Of a stretch of DNA of 64,000 nucleotides, positions 18,240-27,025 are shown piece by piece (the first letter of the stretch is position 1; the number at the start of each line of letters is the position of its first letter). The notes under the pieces are model-generated. The model was not told where the DNA came from. It made no database searches and saw only the letters and a program-made list of their open reading frames with translations. The position numbers and the translations under genes were made by a program. The DNA is taken from NCBI RefSeq assembly GCF_023369555.1, contig NZ_JACJVC010000001.1, forward strand, positions 62,001-126,000, written 5' to 3'. This DNA is from Actinomyces sp. AC-20-1 (lineage in GTDB: Bacteria; Actinomycetota; Actinomycetes; Actinomycetales; Actinomycetaceae).

Positions 18240-19133
18240 TCACTTGCCATAGGTCATTCCCCCATTACGGCGTCCGTAGACGAAGACGAGCACCGACAGC
18301 ATGCCGGTGATGACAGCCTGGACCAGGCCGATTGTGGCGGAGTAACCGAACTCGAACTCTTTGAACGCCTTAAGGTAGGCGTAGTAGTTGATGACCATCG
18401 TCGCATTGTTGGGCCCGCCCTGGGTCATGACATAGATGGGGTCGAATACTGCGACCGCGGAGATCACTGAGTTCAGCGAGCAGAACCAGATGTAGGGCTT
18501 GAGCATCGGGACCTTGACGCGGAAGAACACCTGGAGAGCGTTGGCGCCGTCGGTGCGTGCCGCCTCAATGACCTCATCCGGAATCGACTGCAGCCCCGCC
18601 AGGTACAGCATCATGTAGTAGCCGAGTCCCTGCCACAAGGTCAGGAACATGATGCAGAGCATGGCCGTCGACGAGGAGTTGTGGAACAGCAGTGGCTGCT
18701 CGGTCAGCCCCCACTCCATGAGCTTGGTGTTGATAATGCCGTGGGAGTCGAAGAGAAAGGACCAGATGATCGACACGGCCACCATTGAGGTGATGACGGG
18801 GATGTAGAAGAGCGTCCGGAAGAAGACGACACCCTTCAGTCTCTGGTTGACAAGGGTGGCCAGAAAGACGGAGCACAGCTGGATGACCGGGACGACCGCC
18901 ACGAAGGTGATGGTGTTGACGATCGCGATACGGAAAGTGCCGTCGTTGAGGGCACGCGCGAAGTTGTCCCAGCCGATGAACTCCACGGAGCCGATCATCG
19001 AGTAGTCGTAAAACACCAACGGGATGGACCCGATGATCGGCAGAAAGACGAATACCGCCAGCATGATAAGCGCGGGGGCCATGAACATGTAGGCGCGGAT
19101 GTTCGTACGCGCCCTCAAGGTCAGTCGTGCCAT
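18240..19133 (-). CDS. ABC sugar transporter permease, MalF type
   Basis: A 297-residue permease with six predicted transmembrane helices and an EAA loop (EAARTDGANALQVFFRVKVP). It begins with the short basic N-terminus typical of actinobacterial CUT1 permeases and would form the translocation pore with the next gene product. It is separated from the binding-protein gene by 97 bases that contain a strong stem-loop, which suggests lower expression than the binding protein. Confidence 0.92.
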   Translation of the reverse strand: MARLTLRARTNIRAYMFMAPALIMLAVFVFLPIIGSIPLVFYDYSMIGSVEFIGWDNFARALNDGTFRIAIVNTITFVAVVPVIQLCSVFLATLVNQRLKGVVFFRTLFYIPVITSMVAVSIIWSFLFDSHGIINTKLMEWGLTEQPLLFHNSSSTAMLCIMFLTLWQGLGYYMMLYLAGLQSIPDEVIEAARTDGANALQVFFRVKVPMLKPYIWFCSLNSVISAVAVFDPIYVMTQGGPNNATMVINYYAYLKAFKEFEFGYSATIGLVQAVITGMLSVLVFVYGRRNGGMTYGK

Positions 19134-19182
19134 GTCCCGAACGCTTCCCTCTCGCTCACCCTCAATTCGCTGGTGCTGCGCT

Positions 19183-19218
19183 GCTCGGTGGGGCGGGACA
19201 GCCCCGGCCCCACCGAGC
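19183..19218 (-). terminator. Stem-loop between binding-protein and permease genes
   Basis: A perfect 12-bp stem (19183-19194 with 19207-19218) with a 12-base loop lies in the 97-base gap after the binding-protein gene. Such structures often act as partial terminators or RNA stabilisers that raise binding protein over permease. Confidence 0.6.
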
Positions 19219-19230
19219 CCCGCCCCGTTA

Positions 19231-20487
19231 CTACCGGCCGAGAATCATGTTGACGGACCCGGCTGCGGCGGCCAACGAGGCGGCGACGTCGTCGCCATTG
19301 ACGATGGCGGCCTCGTACGCCTTGTTGACCTCGTCGGCGATGGTGGACTGGCCCTCCACCCCCAGGGAGAAGTCCGCGGAAGTGAGCGAGGCCTGAGCGC
19401 ACATGGCCGAAGCCTGTCCCTCGATCGTCGAGGTGTCCGAGGCGAAGAAGGGGTCCTTGGACGCCGCGACAGTCGACGGGAAGATACCGGCCTCCTGGGA
19501 GAAGGACAGCTGGTTCGCGTCGTTGGTGACGTATAGCGCGAACCGGGCGGCCGCTTCCTGCTGGGAGGACTTCGACGGGATGACGAGGTTCATGAGCGGG
19601 TTGCGGGAGACTCCGGACGCGCCGGTCATCGGCATGGCGATACCGATCTGCTCGCAGACGTCTGGAGCCTCGTCCTTGATGCGGGCCACTGAAGCGGACG
19701 AGGAGTTGATGATCGCCAGATCGCCGGTCTCGAAGAGACGCAGCTCAACGTCCCAGGACCCCCACTCCGTCCTCGGGATATTGTCGACGTCTGTCTGGGC
19801 CTTGAATTTCTTGAGGACGTCAACGGCATCTGCGGAGTCGAACGTGGCGGCGCTCTTGTCCTCGTTGAGGATGTCCACCCCCTCCTCATTGAAGAGGTTG
19901 TAGAGCGTTGGCGGGTTGAAGAGGTAGGCGCCCGTGGACGACTTCATCTGCGCGGCGAGCGCGATGGCCTCGTCGTATGTGGTCGGCGTCTGTGCGATGC
20001 CAGCGGTCTCGAAGAGCGACTTGTTGTAGATCATGATGTTCGGGGACGCGTACCACGGGAAGGCGTAGATGGCGTCACCGAGCTGCGCGGAGGAGAGCAG
20101 CGACTGGATGTAGACGCCGCGCTCCTCCTCGGTGGTGATGGCCGTGATATCGGCAACCGCGTCCTTGCCCGCCATCGTCAGGGCGAACTCGGTGTTGAGG
20201 TTGACGACGTCCGGGGCGCTACCGCCTGCTGACGCGGTGATGAGCTTCTCCTCGATGGAGTCGTAGGGCAGGTCCGTCCAGTTGACAGTGACACCCGGAT
20301 TGGCCGCCTCGTAGTCGGCAATGAGGGTGTTGAAGTAGTCGTTGAAGGTCGGCTGAAGCGAGATCGTCCAGAACTCGAGGGAGATACTGCCATCGGACCC
20401 GGTTGAGCCCTTCGAGCAGGCCGCGACCGCTCCGGCCGCACCACTGACCACTGCTGCGGTGAGGAACTGCCTCCTAGCGAGACCCAT
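19231..20487 (-). CDS. Sugar-binding lipoprotein of ABC importer
   Basis: A 418-residue family-1 extracellular solute-binding protein. The N-terminus carries twin arginines (ARRQFL) and a hydrophobic stretch ending in the lipobox VAAC with Cys24, so it is probably exported by Tat and lipid-anchored. Downstream are the EFWTISLQPTFNDYF opening and APDVVNLNTEF hinge typical of carbohydrate-binding members. The ATG at 20487 is chosen because AAGGAG lies seven bases upstream; ATG 20493 would be too close to it. It is the first gene of the operon, divergent from the GntR regulator. Confidence 0.93.
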   Translation of the reverse strand: MGLARRQFLTAAVVSGAAGAVAACSKGSTGSDGSISLEFWTISLQPTFNDYFNTLIADYEAANPGVTVNWTDLPYDSIEEKLITASAGGSAPDVVNLNTEFALTMAGKDAVADITAITTEEERGVYIQSLLSSAQLGDAIYAFPWYASPNIMIYNKSLFETAGIAQTPTTYDEAIALAAQMKSSTGAYLFNPPTLYNLFNEEGVDILNEDKSAATFDSADAVDVLKKFKAQTDVDNIPRTEWGSWDVELRLFETGDLAIINSSSASVARIKDEAPDVCEQIGIAMPMTGASGVSRNPLMNLVIPSKSSQQEAAARFALYVTNDANQLSFSQEAGIFPSTVAASKDPFFASDTSTIEGQASAMCAQASLTSADFSLGVEGQSTIADEVNKAYEAAIVNGDDVAASLAAAAGSVNMILGR

Positions 20488-20769
20488 GCGCATACTCCTT
20501 GTCCTCCCAGGTCCTCGTAACCCCATTGCTTCGGCCCCTCAACCCTCGAGGCGCCTACGAGCGACTCACTACTGGGATACTCCACTAAACTAGATTAGAT
20601 TCATAATGTTGTCTACATCTCATAGTTGTGATTTATATTACACTCCGTGTTTTTCGCTTGCTACCGCCACTTTCCCGACGCAGTCTAGCGAGCAAGAGGA
20701 GCGGTCCTATCAAAAGAAGGAGCTCCTTGCAACACTAAAGGAGTACTCCAATCTAGGAGATGATGAAGA
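20488..20769. promoter_or_regulatory. Divergent control region of the glycan locus with two matching palindromes
   Basis: This 282-base region between the binding-protein and GntR genes is AT-rich from about 20580 to 20760, in contrast to its surroundings. GGGATACTCC (20574-20583) and the perfect palindrome GGAGTACTCC (20740-20749) are near-identical and placed one on each side, a likely operator pair for the adjacent GntR protein. AT-rich words such as TATATTACA at about 20634 may contain promoters. Confidence 0.5.
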
Positions 20770-21495
20770 GTGTCGGATTCTGCCGAGAACAGAGGTACCG
20801 GCCCCGACGCCCTGCGGACCGACCTGAGAGCACTCACCTCGAGCACGCTGGCCGACGGTGACCGCCTGCCCTCCGAGCGTGAGCTCGCCACTCGTTACGA
20901 GGTCAATCGACTCACCGTGCGCCGCGCCATCGACGCGCTCGTCGCCGAGGGACTTGTCGTGCGTCGTCAGGGGGCCGGCTCCTTCGTCTCCCGCGCCACG
21001 CGCACACGTTCCCTGGAGTCCTCCTTCTTCTCCGCGGAGGTACGTGCCCGCGGCCACCGTCCTGGCAGCGCCTCCGTGTCCGTGTCGACCGTAGCTGCCG
21101 ACGCACGCCTGTCCGCCGTGCTGTCCGTGCCCCCGTCCACCCCCTTGGCCGCCGTCATGCGGCTGCGCACGATCGACGATGTTCCCACCGCTATCGACCA
21201 CGCCTGGATTCCCGCGCATCTTGTCCCCAACCTGAACCTGGGTGCCGAGGAGTCCCTCTTCGAGACTCTGTGCACGCGTTACCACCTGGTGGTCGAGAAG
21301 ATCGATGAGACCGTGAGTGCCTCCGTGCTCGAGCCCCGTAGCGCCCGCATGCTGAGGTCCGTGTCCATGATGCCCGCGCTGTTCATCACCAAGGTCATGC
21401 GGGGAACCAGCGGAGACCCCCTCGCCTACTGCGAGACCCTTCTCAGGGGAGACAAGTACACCTACCGCAACACTGTCGTAAGGAAGGGCGTCTGA
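20770..21495 (+). CDS. GntR-family (HutC/UTRA) transcriptional regulator
   Basis: A 241-residue repressor. Residues about 15-80 form the winged helix-turn-helix (LPSERELATRYEVNRLTVRRAI) and residues about 95-235 the UTRA ligand-binding domain, the subfamily that includes NagR and DasR sensing amino-sugar phosphates. Start is GTG at 20770, with AGGAG about ten bases upstream. It is divergent from the transporter operon and translationally coupled to the DUF4127 gene, so it very probably controls both. Confidence 0.92.
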   Translation: MSDSAENRGTGPDALRTDLRALTSSTLADGDRLPSERELATRYEVNRLTVRRAIDALVAEGLVVRRQGAGSFVSRATRTRSLESSFFSAEVRARGHRPGSASVSVSTVAADARLSAVLSVPPSTPLAAVMRLRTIDDVPTAIDHAWIPAHLVPNLNLGAEESLFETLCTRYHLVVEKIDETVSASVLEPRSARMLRSVSMMPALFITKVMRGTSGDPLAYCETLLRGDKYTYRNTVVRKGV

Positions 21496-21496
21496 G

Positions 21497-22990
21497 ATGC
21501 ACATCGTGGTCATCCCCTTGGATGAGCGTCCCGTCAACACCCAGATCCCCGCCCTCGTCGCGGCCATTGGGGGAGCCGGCGCCTCCTTGCCCGCGGGGTC
21601 CCTCCTGCCCAGCTTCCGCCGTGGCGCTGATCTTGATGCCCTCGCTGCCTGGCTCCAGGACATCGTCGCGCAGCACTCGGGGGCGACGGTCGTCGTCTGC
21701 GCCGACACCCTCGTGTTCGGGGGCATCATCCCTGCGCGTCTCACCCACGACTCCGTCCTGAGGGCGGCGAACCATCTCGAGGTGCTGCGACATGTGAAGT
21801 CCGTCGCCCCTCAGACGCGCATCATCGCCTCGTCGCTCGTCATGCGCGCCTCGGACTCCTACTCGAACCAGGAGGAGCCGCGGTACTGGTCCTCCTACGG
21901 TCACGAGCTGCACGTGCTCGGCGCGGACCTGCACCGGTCCCTCGAGCTCGATATCACCGGAGAGCTCATCCACCACCGTGGTGCCCCGGATGTCCCCGTC
22001 CCGGTCCTCGAGGACTACACGGGCCGGCGTCTACGCAACCACATCATCAACCTCTTGTGCCTTGACCTCCTGCGTGACGGTGTTCTGGACGGTCTCGTCG
22101 TCACGGCCGACGACACCGCGTACTACTCCGCCGGTTCCGCCGAGCAGTACTGGATCAACCACTGGCGCCGTGCGGTCCCCAGCCTGAGTGGTGTCCTCAT
22201 GTACCCAGGGGCTGACGAGGTCGGCGCGACGATGACGGCGCGTGCCCTCGTCGGTGAGAGAGCAGCACCGCGCGTCACCATGCTGTGCGCCGATGACGAG
22301 GGGCTGCTTCGCATCCCCTCCTACGAGAACGTGCCTCTGGTCGAGTCCGCCTCCGCTCAGATTCGCGCCTGCGGCTCCGTCCGCGTCACAGATCTTGACG
22401 ACGCCGATATCTGTCTCGTCGTGCACGCCCCCGGCCCCGTCAACGACGACTGGTGGGGCTCCACCCCGCACCCCAGTCCGACCGCTGCTGCCGCCACCGC
22501 TGCCCTCGTGCGCAGGCTCCTGGCCGACGGGCGACGAGTCGCCCTGGCAGACGTTCGTTACACGAACGGCGCGGACCCATTGCTTGTCGAGGACCTTCTG
22601 TCTGACGGCTCCTTCTGGTCCCTGGTGTCCTTCGGGGGCTGGAACACGGCGGGCAACACAATTGGCGCAGCTCTTGCCACCGCCGTCGCGGAAGTGGTGG
22701 GGCGCCGCGACGGAGCTCTCGACGAGGCGGCTCGCGACCGCGCACTGTGGTTACGGTTACTGGACGACTACCTGTACCAGACCCGCATCCGCCCCAGGTA
22801 CTACGACGACCATGACGGAGACAGCTCCATCATCACGGACGACACCGGGCGCACAGCCTACGAAGCCCAGATCGCTGGCGTCATGAGAGGTTTCATCGCC
22901 GAGCAGTCGAGCGCCGCGCCAGCCATTAGCCTGGCGGGGGCGAGTCTGCCGTGGCATCGGCCCTTCGAGGTCGCCATCGAGCTCATCTGA
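21497..22990 (+). CDS. DUF4127 family protein
   Basis: A 497-residue soluble protein that opens with IVVIPLDERPVNTQ, the signature of the DUF4127 family, and contains GLVVTADDTAYYSAG and LADVRYTNGADPLL. No signal peptide is visible. The family is uncharacterised; repeated occurrence of acidic residues in conserved motifs would fit a hydrolase or isomerase, but that is speculation. The ATG follows the GntR stop codon by one base, so the two are coupled, and the position in a sugar-import locus suggests a role in handling the imported glycan. Confidence 0.85.
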   Translation: MHIVVIPLDERPVNTQIPALVAAIGGAGASLPAGSLLPSFRRGADLDALAAWLQDIVAQHSGATVVVCADTLVFGGIIPARLTHDSVLRAANHLEVLRHVKSVAPQTRIIASSLVMRASDSYSNQEEPRYWSSYGHELHVLGADLHRSLELDITGELIHHRGAPDVPVPVLEDYTGRRLRNHIINLLCLDLLRDGVLDGLVVTADDTAYYSAGSAEQYWINHWRRAVPSLSGVLMYPGADEVGATMTARALVGERAAPRVTMLCADDEGLLRIPSYENVPLVESASAQIRACGSVRVTDLDDADICLVVHAPGPVNDDWWGSTPHPSPTAAAATAALVRRLLADGRRVALADVRYTNGADPLLVEDLLSDGSFWSLVSFGGWNTAGNTIGAALATAVAEVVGRRDGALDEAARDRALWLRLLDDYLYQTRIRPRYYDDHDGDSSIITDDTGRTAYEAQIAGVMRGFIAEQSSAAPAISLAGASLPWHRPFEVAIELI

Positions 22991-23048
22991 CGCTGTCCAT
23001 GTCCACACCGCAGATGCCTCTAGAGCTTGAGTCCTCCCAGGCTTCCCA

Positions 23049-23705
23049 TCAGCACAGAGGCTGGCGCATCCACACAACGCCATCAGCCCGGCAGTGCTCG
23101 ACCATGCCGATGGCGCGGTAAAACGCGAGGGCGCGTAGGTTGTCCTCGCCCGCGCCCAGGTGCAGGCCGGGCACGCCCGCCTCACGGGCTCCCTCAGCAA
23201 AGGAGGACATCAGAGCACGACCAGCACCGAGCCGCCGTGCCCGCGCGACCAGATTGATATGGACATGGGCGGGGAAGTCTGTCACAAGGTCCTCCGGAGC
23301 CCGACCAGGCGAGCGCAGGATGCGAAGGTAGTCGCGGTCCAGCCTCGTCAAGCCTGCGTTCGCACAGGCATCATCATCCGCGGCGTCGACGCCGTCCAGG
23401 TTGAGCTCGCGCACGCGCGCCGGTGCGTACTCATGGCGAAACCACGTCTCAAAGGCACGCGAGTCGTACGTGCCGACGACATAGCCAAGGACTTTGTCCT
23501 CCGCGGTCCCTCGCTCCGCAGCGACGCGGCAGGTCTCAGCACCGGCACGCAGGTAGGGGTCGGAGTAGACGGCGCCGACGAGCGCAGGAATGTTCATCTC
23601 CCCCTCGACGTCGTCGCCGTGGCGCGCCGTAGCCACGCAGATACGGTTCAGGGCGGCCTCGTCCTCACGGCGCGCGGGCCTGACGTACCAGTCGATCGCA
23701 CTCAT
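23049..23705 (-). CDS. GNAT-family N-acetyltransferase, OGA C-terminal-like
   Basis: A 218-residue GNAT protein with the acetyl-CoA loop in ARRLGAGRALM and the C-terminal EDNLRALAFYRAIG. The pattern of the first half (RPARREDEAALNRICVATA, YSDPYL, GYVVGTYDSRAFE) matches the acetyltransferase-like domain found at the C-terminus of human O-GlcNAcase and its bacterial relatives. The substrate is unknown. It converges on the DUF4127 gene, adjoining the GH20 locus. A CATGAT box ends six bases before its ATG. Confidence 0.85.
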   Translation of the reverse strand: MSAIDWYVRPARREDEAALNRICVATARHGDDVEGEMNIPALVGAVYSDPYLRAGAETCRVAAERGTAEDKVLGYVVGTYDSRAFETWFRHEYAPARVRELNLDGVDAADDDACANAGLTRLDRDYLRILRSPGRAPEDLVTDFPAHVHINLVARARRLGAGRALMSSFAEGAREAGVPGLHLGAGEDNLRALAFYRAIGMVEHCRADGVVWMRQPLC

Positions 23706-23717
23706 GGTCCCATCATG
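23706..23717 (-). promoter_or_regulatory. Possible leaderless promoter of the GNAT gene
   Basis: CATGAT (23717-23712 on the minus strand) followed by six bases and the ATG at 23705; a weaker match than the others. Confidence 0.25.
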
Positions 23718-23745
23718 CAGCCTCTACACCCTTCCAGGTGCGCAA

Positions 23746-23789
23746 CGGCGCCCGCCCCTCCCCGCACCGGGCGGGAGGGGCGGGCGCCG
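23746..23789 (-). terminator. leuS terminator hairpin
   Basis: A perfect 17-bp GC-rich stem (23746-23762 with 23773-23789) with a 10-base loop lies 42 bases past the leuS stop codon. Confidence 0.75.
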
Positions 23790-23830
23790 TGGTCGGGCCA
23801 GCAGGGACCGGGCCCGCGCGCCGCGAGGGC

Positions 23831-26794
23831 TCAGCCCTCCGGGACGATGCTCACCAGCTTCGGGGCGCGCACGATCACCTTGCGCACGCCCCTGCCGTCC
23901 AGCGTGCGCACGACGCCGGGGGCCGCCAGGGCCAGGTCCTGAAGCTCCTCGGCGCTGATGTCCGGGTCCACCTCGAGACGGTCGCGGACCTTGCCCTTGA
24001 CCTGGACGACGCAGGTGACCTTCTCGGCCGCCAGCAGCGAGGCGTCCTCGACGACGGGGAAGGCCTCGTGGGCGAGCGAGCCCTCGTGGCCCAGACGGGA
24101 CCAGATCTCCTCCGCGATGTGCGGGGCGACCGGCGCCGTCATGAGGGTCAGCGCCTCGACGGCCTCGCGCGGCGAGCGCTGAAGGCCCGTGAGGTGGTTG
24201 TTGAGGACGATGAGCTTGGCGATGGCCGTGTTCAGGCGCATCCCCTCGTAGTCGGCGCGCACGCCCACGATGGTCTGGGCGACCAGGCGCCGGGTGGCCT
24301 CGTCGGCCGGCTCGTCGGAGACGATCAGCTCGCCGGTGGCCTCGTCGACGACATTGCGCCACAGGCGCTGGAGGAAGCGCTGGGAGCCGGCGACGGCGCG
24401 CGTGTCCCAGGGACGGTCCTGGTCGAGCGGGCCCATGCTCATCTCGTACACGCGGAAGGTGTCCGCACCGTAGGACTCGTACATCTCGTCCGGGGTGACG
24501 ATGTTCTTCAGGGACTTGCCCATCTTGCCGTACTCGCGCTCCACGCGCTGGCCCTGCCAGGTGAACACGGGCGTGCCGTCGTCGGCCGTGGTCTCCTCGA
24601 CCTCGTCGGCGGGCACGTACTGGCCGCGCGCGTCGGTGTAGGCCCAGGCCTGGACGTAGCCCTGGTTGAAGAGCTTGTGGTACGGCTCGGAGGAGGAAAC
24701 GACGCCCAGGTCGAAGAGGACCTTGTGCCAGAAGCGCGAGTACAGCAGGTGCAGGACCGCGTGCTCGACGCCGCCGACGTACAGGTCGGTGCCGCCGGAG
24801 GTGTTGCCGGCCTCGGGGCGCGGGCCCATCCAGTAGGCCTCGTTGGCCGGGGAGACGAGCTGCTCGTCGTCGGTGGGGTCGATGTAGCGCATCTCGTACC
24901 AGCACGAGCCGGCCCACTGGGGCATCGTGTTGGTCTCGCGGTAGTACGTCCTCAGCCCGTCACCGAGGTCGAGCTCGACCTTGCCCCAGTCCTCGGCCTT
25001 GCCCAGCGGCGGCTCCGGGGAGGAGGCGGCGTCGTCGGGGTCGTAGGAGCGCGGGGAGTAGTCGGTGACCTCGGGCAGCTCGACGGGCAGCATCGACTCG
25101 GGCAGGGCGTGGACGTGGCCCTCCTCGTCCCACACGACCGGGAAGGGCTCACCCCAGTAGCGCTGGCGGCTGAAGAGCCAGTCGCGCAGCCGGTAGGTGA
25201 CGGCACCGCGGCCGGTGCCCTTGGACTCGAGCCAGGCGATCATGGCGGCCTTGGCCTCGTCCTTGCTCAGGCCGTCGAGGCTGAGCTCGTCGTTGGAGGA
25301 GTCGACGGCGACGCCGTCGCCGGTGTAGGCGGCCTCGGTCAGGTCCACGCCGCGCGGGTCCTCGGCGGGGCCGATGGTCTGGACGACGTCGAGGTCGTAG
25401 GCGCGGGCGAAGGCGAAGTCGCGGTCGTCGTGCGCGGGCACGGCCATGATGGCGCCCGTGCCGTAGCCCATGAGGACGTAGTCGGCGACGAAGACGGGCA
25501 CCTTGACCCCGTTGACGGGGTTGACGCCGTACAGGCCGGTGAAGACGCCGGTCTTGGTGCGGCCCTCGTCGGTGCGCTCGGCCTCGGTGGCACCGGCGGC
25601 GTAGGCGCGGTAGGCGGCCACCGCCTCGGCGGGGGTGGCGTGGCCGGCCGTCCACGCCTCACGGGTGCCCTCGGGCCAGGCGGCGGGGACGGTGAGGTCC
25701 TGGGCGGCGGTGGTCTCCACGGAGCCCAGCAGCGGGTGCTCGGGGGCGACCACCATGAAGGTGGCGCCGAAGAGCGTGTCCGGGCGGGTGGTGTAGACGG
25801 TCAGCTCCGTCACCGCGCTGCCGGCCTCGGCAGCGCCCTCGACGTCGAAGGTGACGTGGGCGCCCTCGGAGCGGCCGATCCAGTTGCGCTGCATGGAGCG
25901 GACCTTCTCGGGCCAGTCGACGGTGTCGAGGTCCTCGGCGAGGCGGTCGCCATAGGCGGTGATGCGCATCATCCACTGGCGCAGGTTGCGCTTGAAGACG
26001 GGGTAGTTGCCGCGCTCGGAGCGGCCCTCGCTGGTGACCTCCTCGTTGGCCAGGACGGTTCCCAGGCCGGGGCACCAGTTGACCGGGGCGCTGGAGACGT
26101 AGGCCAGTCGGTGGGAGTCGATGACGTCGGCGCGCTCACCGGCGCTCAGCTCGGCCCAGGGGCGCCCGTCGGGGGTGGGGACCTCACCGGAGGCGAGCTT
26201 GGCCTCGAGCTCGGCCACGGGCCGGGCGGCGCCGGTGCCGCGCCCGTCGCGGCGCGGGGCGCTCGGGTCGAACCAGGAGCCGAAGATCTTGAGGAAGATC
26301 CACTGGGTCCAGCGCACGTAGTCCACGTCGATGGTCTGCACCGAGCGGCGCGGGTCGTGGGACAGGCCCAGGCGGCGCAGCTGGCGGCGCATGTTGGCGA
26401 TGTTGGCCTCGGTGGACACGCGCGGGTGCTGGCCGGTCTGGACGGCGTACTGCTCGGCGGGCAGCCCGAAGGCGTCGTAGCCCATCGTGTACAGGACGTT
26501 CTTGCCGGTCATGCGGGTGAAGCGGGCGACGACGTCGGTGGCGATGTAGCCCAGCGGGTGACCGACGTGCAGTCCCTTGCCCGAGGGGTAGGGGAACATG
26601 TCGAGGAGGAAGAACTTGTCCTTGGCGGCGCCGGGGCCGGCGAGCGCGCCCTCCGGGTTGTCGGAGTGGAAGGTGCCCTCGTTCTCCCACCGGTCCTGCC
26701 AGGCGGTCTCGATGGAGTCCGCCAGCGCCGCGGTGTAGCGGTAGGGCGTGGAGGACGCGTCGTTCTGGTCGGGTGCCTGGGTGGAGTCGGTCAT
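23831..26794 (-). CDS. leuS: Leucyl-tRNA synthetase
   Basis: A 987-residue class I synthetase that charges tRNA-Leu. The HIGH motif appears as HVGH in [10 protein letters not shown] and the KMSKS loop as KMGKS. The CP1 editing domain with its [12 protein letters not shown] motif lies between, and the C-terminal anticodon and zinc-independent appendage follow. The length fits actinobacterial LeuRS. The start at 26794 is chosen because [10 protein letters not shown] directly precedes the conserved core and a TAGGCT box ends seven bases upstream; the frame extends further upstream without support. Confidence 0.96.
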   Translation of the reverse strand: MTDSTQAPDQNDASSTPYRYTAALADSIETAWQDRWENEGTFHSDNPEGALAGPGAAKDKFFLLDMFPYPSGKGLHVGHPLGYIATDVVARFTRMTGKNVLYTMGYDAFGLPAEQYAVQTGQHPRVSTEANIANMRRQLRRLGLSHDPRRSVQTIDVDYVRWTQWIFLKIFGSWFDPSAPRRDGRGTGAARPVAELEAKLASGEVPTPDGRPWAELSAGERADVIDSHRLAYVSSAPVNWCPGLGTVLANEEVTSEGRSERGNYPVFKRNLRQWMMRITAYGDRLAEDLDTVDWPEKVRSMQRNWIGRSEGAHVTFDVEGAAEAGSAVTELTVYTTRPDTLFGATFMVVAPEHPLLGSVETTAAQDLTVPAAWPEGTREAWTAGHATPAEAVAAYRAYAAGATEAERTDEGRTKTGVFTGLYGVNPVNGVKVPVFVADYVLMGYGTGAIMAVPAHDDRDFAFARAYDLDVVQTIGPAEDPRGVDLTEAAYTGDGVAVDSSNDELSLDGLSKDEAKAAMIAWLESKGTGRGAVTYRLRDWLFSRQRYWGEPFPVVWDEEGHVHALPESMLPVELPEVTDYSPRSYDPDDAASSPEPPLGKAEDWGKVELDLGDGLRTYYRETNTMPQWAGSCWYEMRYIDPTDDEQLVSPANEAYWMGPRPEAGNTSGGTDLYVGGVEHAVLHLLYSRFWHKVLFDLGVVSSSEPYHKLFNQGYVQAWAYTDARGQYVPADEVEETTADDGTPVFTWQGQRVEREYGKMGKSLKNIVTPDEMYESYGADTFRVYEMSMGPLDQDRPWDTRAVAGSQRFLQRLWRNVVDEATGELIVSDEPADEATRRLVAQTIVGVRADYEGMRLNTAIAKLIVLNNHLTGLQRSPREAVEALTLMTAPVAPHIAEEIWSRLGHEGSLAHEAFPVVEDASLLAAEKVTCVVQVKGKVRDRLEVDPDISAEELQDLALAAPGVVRTLDGRGVRKVIVRAPKLVSIVPEG

Positions 26795-26807
26795 GCGGGC
26801 CAGCCTA
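26795..26807 (-). promoter_or_regulatory. Putative leaderless promoter of leuS
   Basis: On the minus strand TAGGCT (26807-26802) is followed by seven bases and the ATG at 26794. Confidence 0.4.
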
Positions 26808-27025
26808 TCGCCGGGCACGGCGCCGGCTCTCAGCCGGCCGCCTGGTGGCCGGGCGATGCCGGTCACGTCGCCGTCCCATGACCTCGGTCACGCCCGCCCG
26901 GGTGGTCCCGTCTCTTTTGATAACGTCCGTCTGGATCGACTGAATCGACCGCTAGGTCGCTGTGGCACGCCCGGCTGGCACCCGGGCCCGCAGGCTTCAC
27001 CAAGAGCCCCCGACGAGAGGCACTG

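Noticed and set aside
23738-26881. A 1047-residue open frame on the plus strand through leuS
   Set aside because: Antisense to a complete leuS gene; composition is low-complexity Gly/Ala/Val/Arg and no ribosome site or promoter is present.
26880-27025. Region before nhaA considered as a riboswitch
   Set aside because: No conserved riboswitch pattern or convincing alternative hairpins could be identified by eye.
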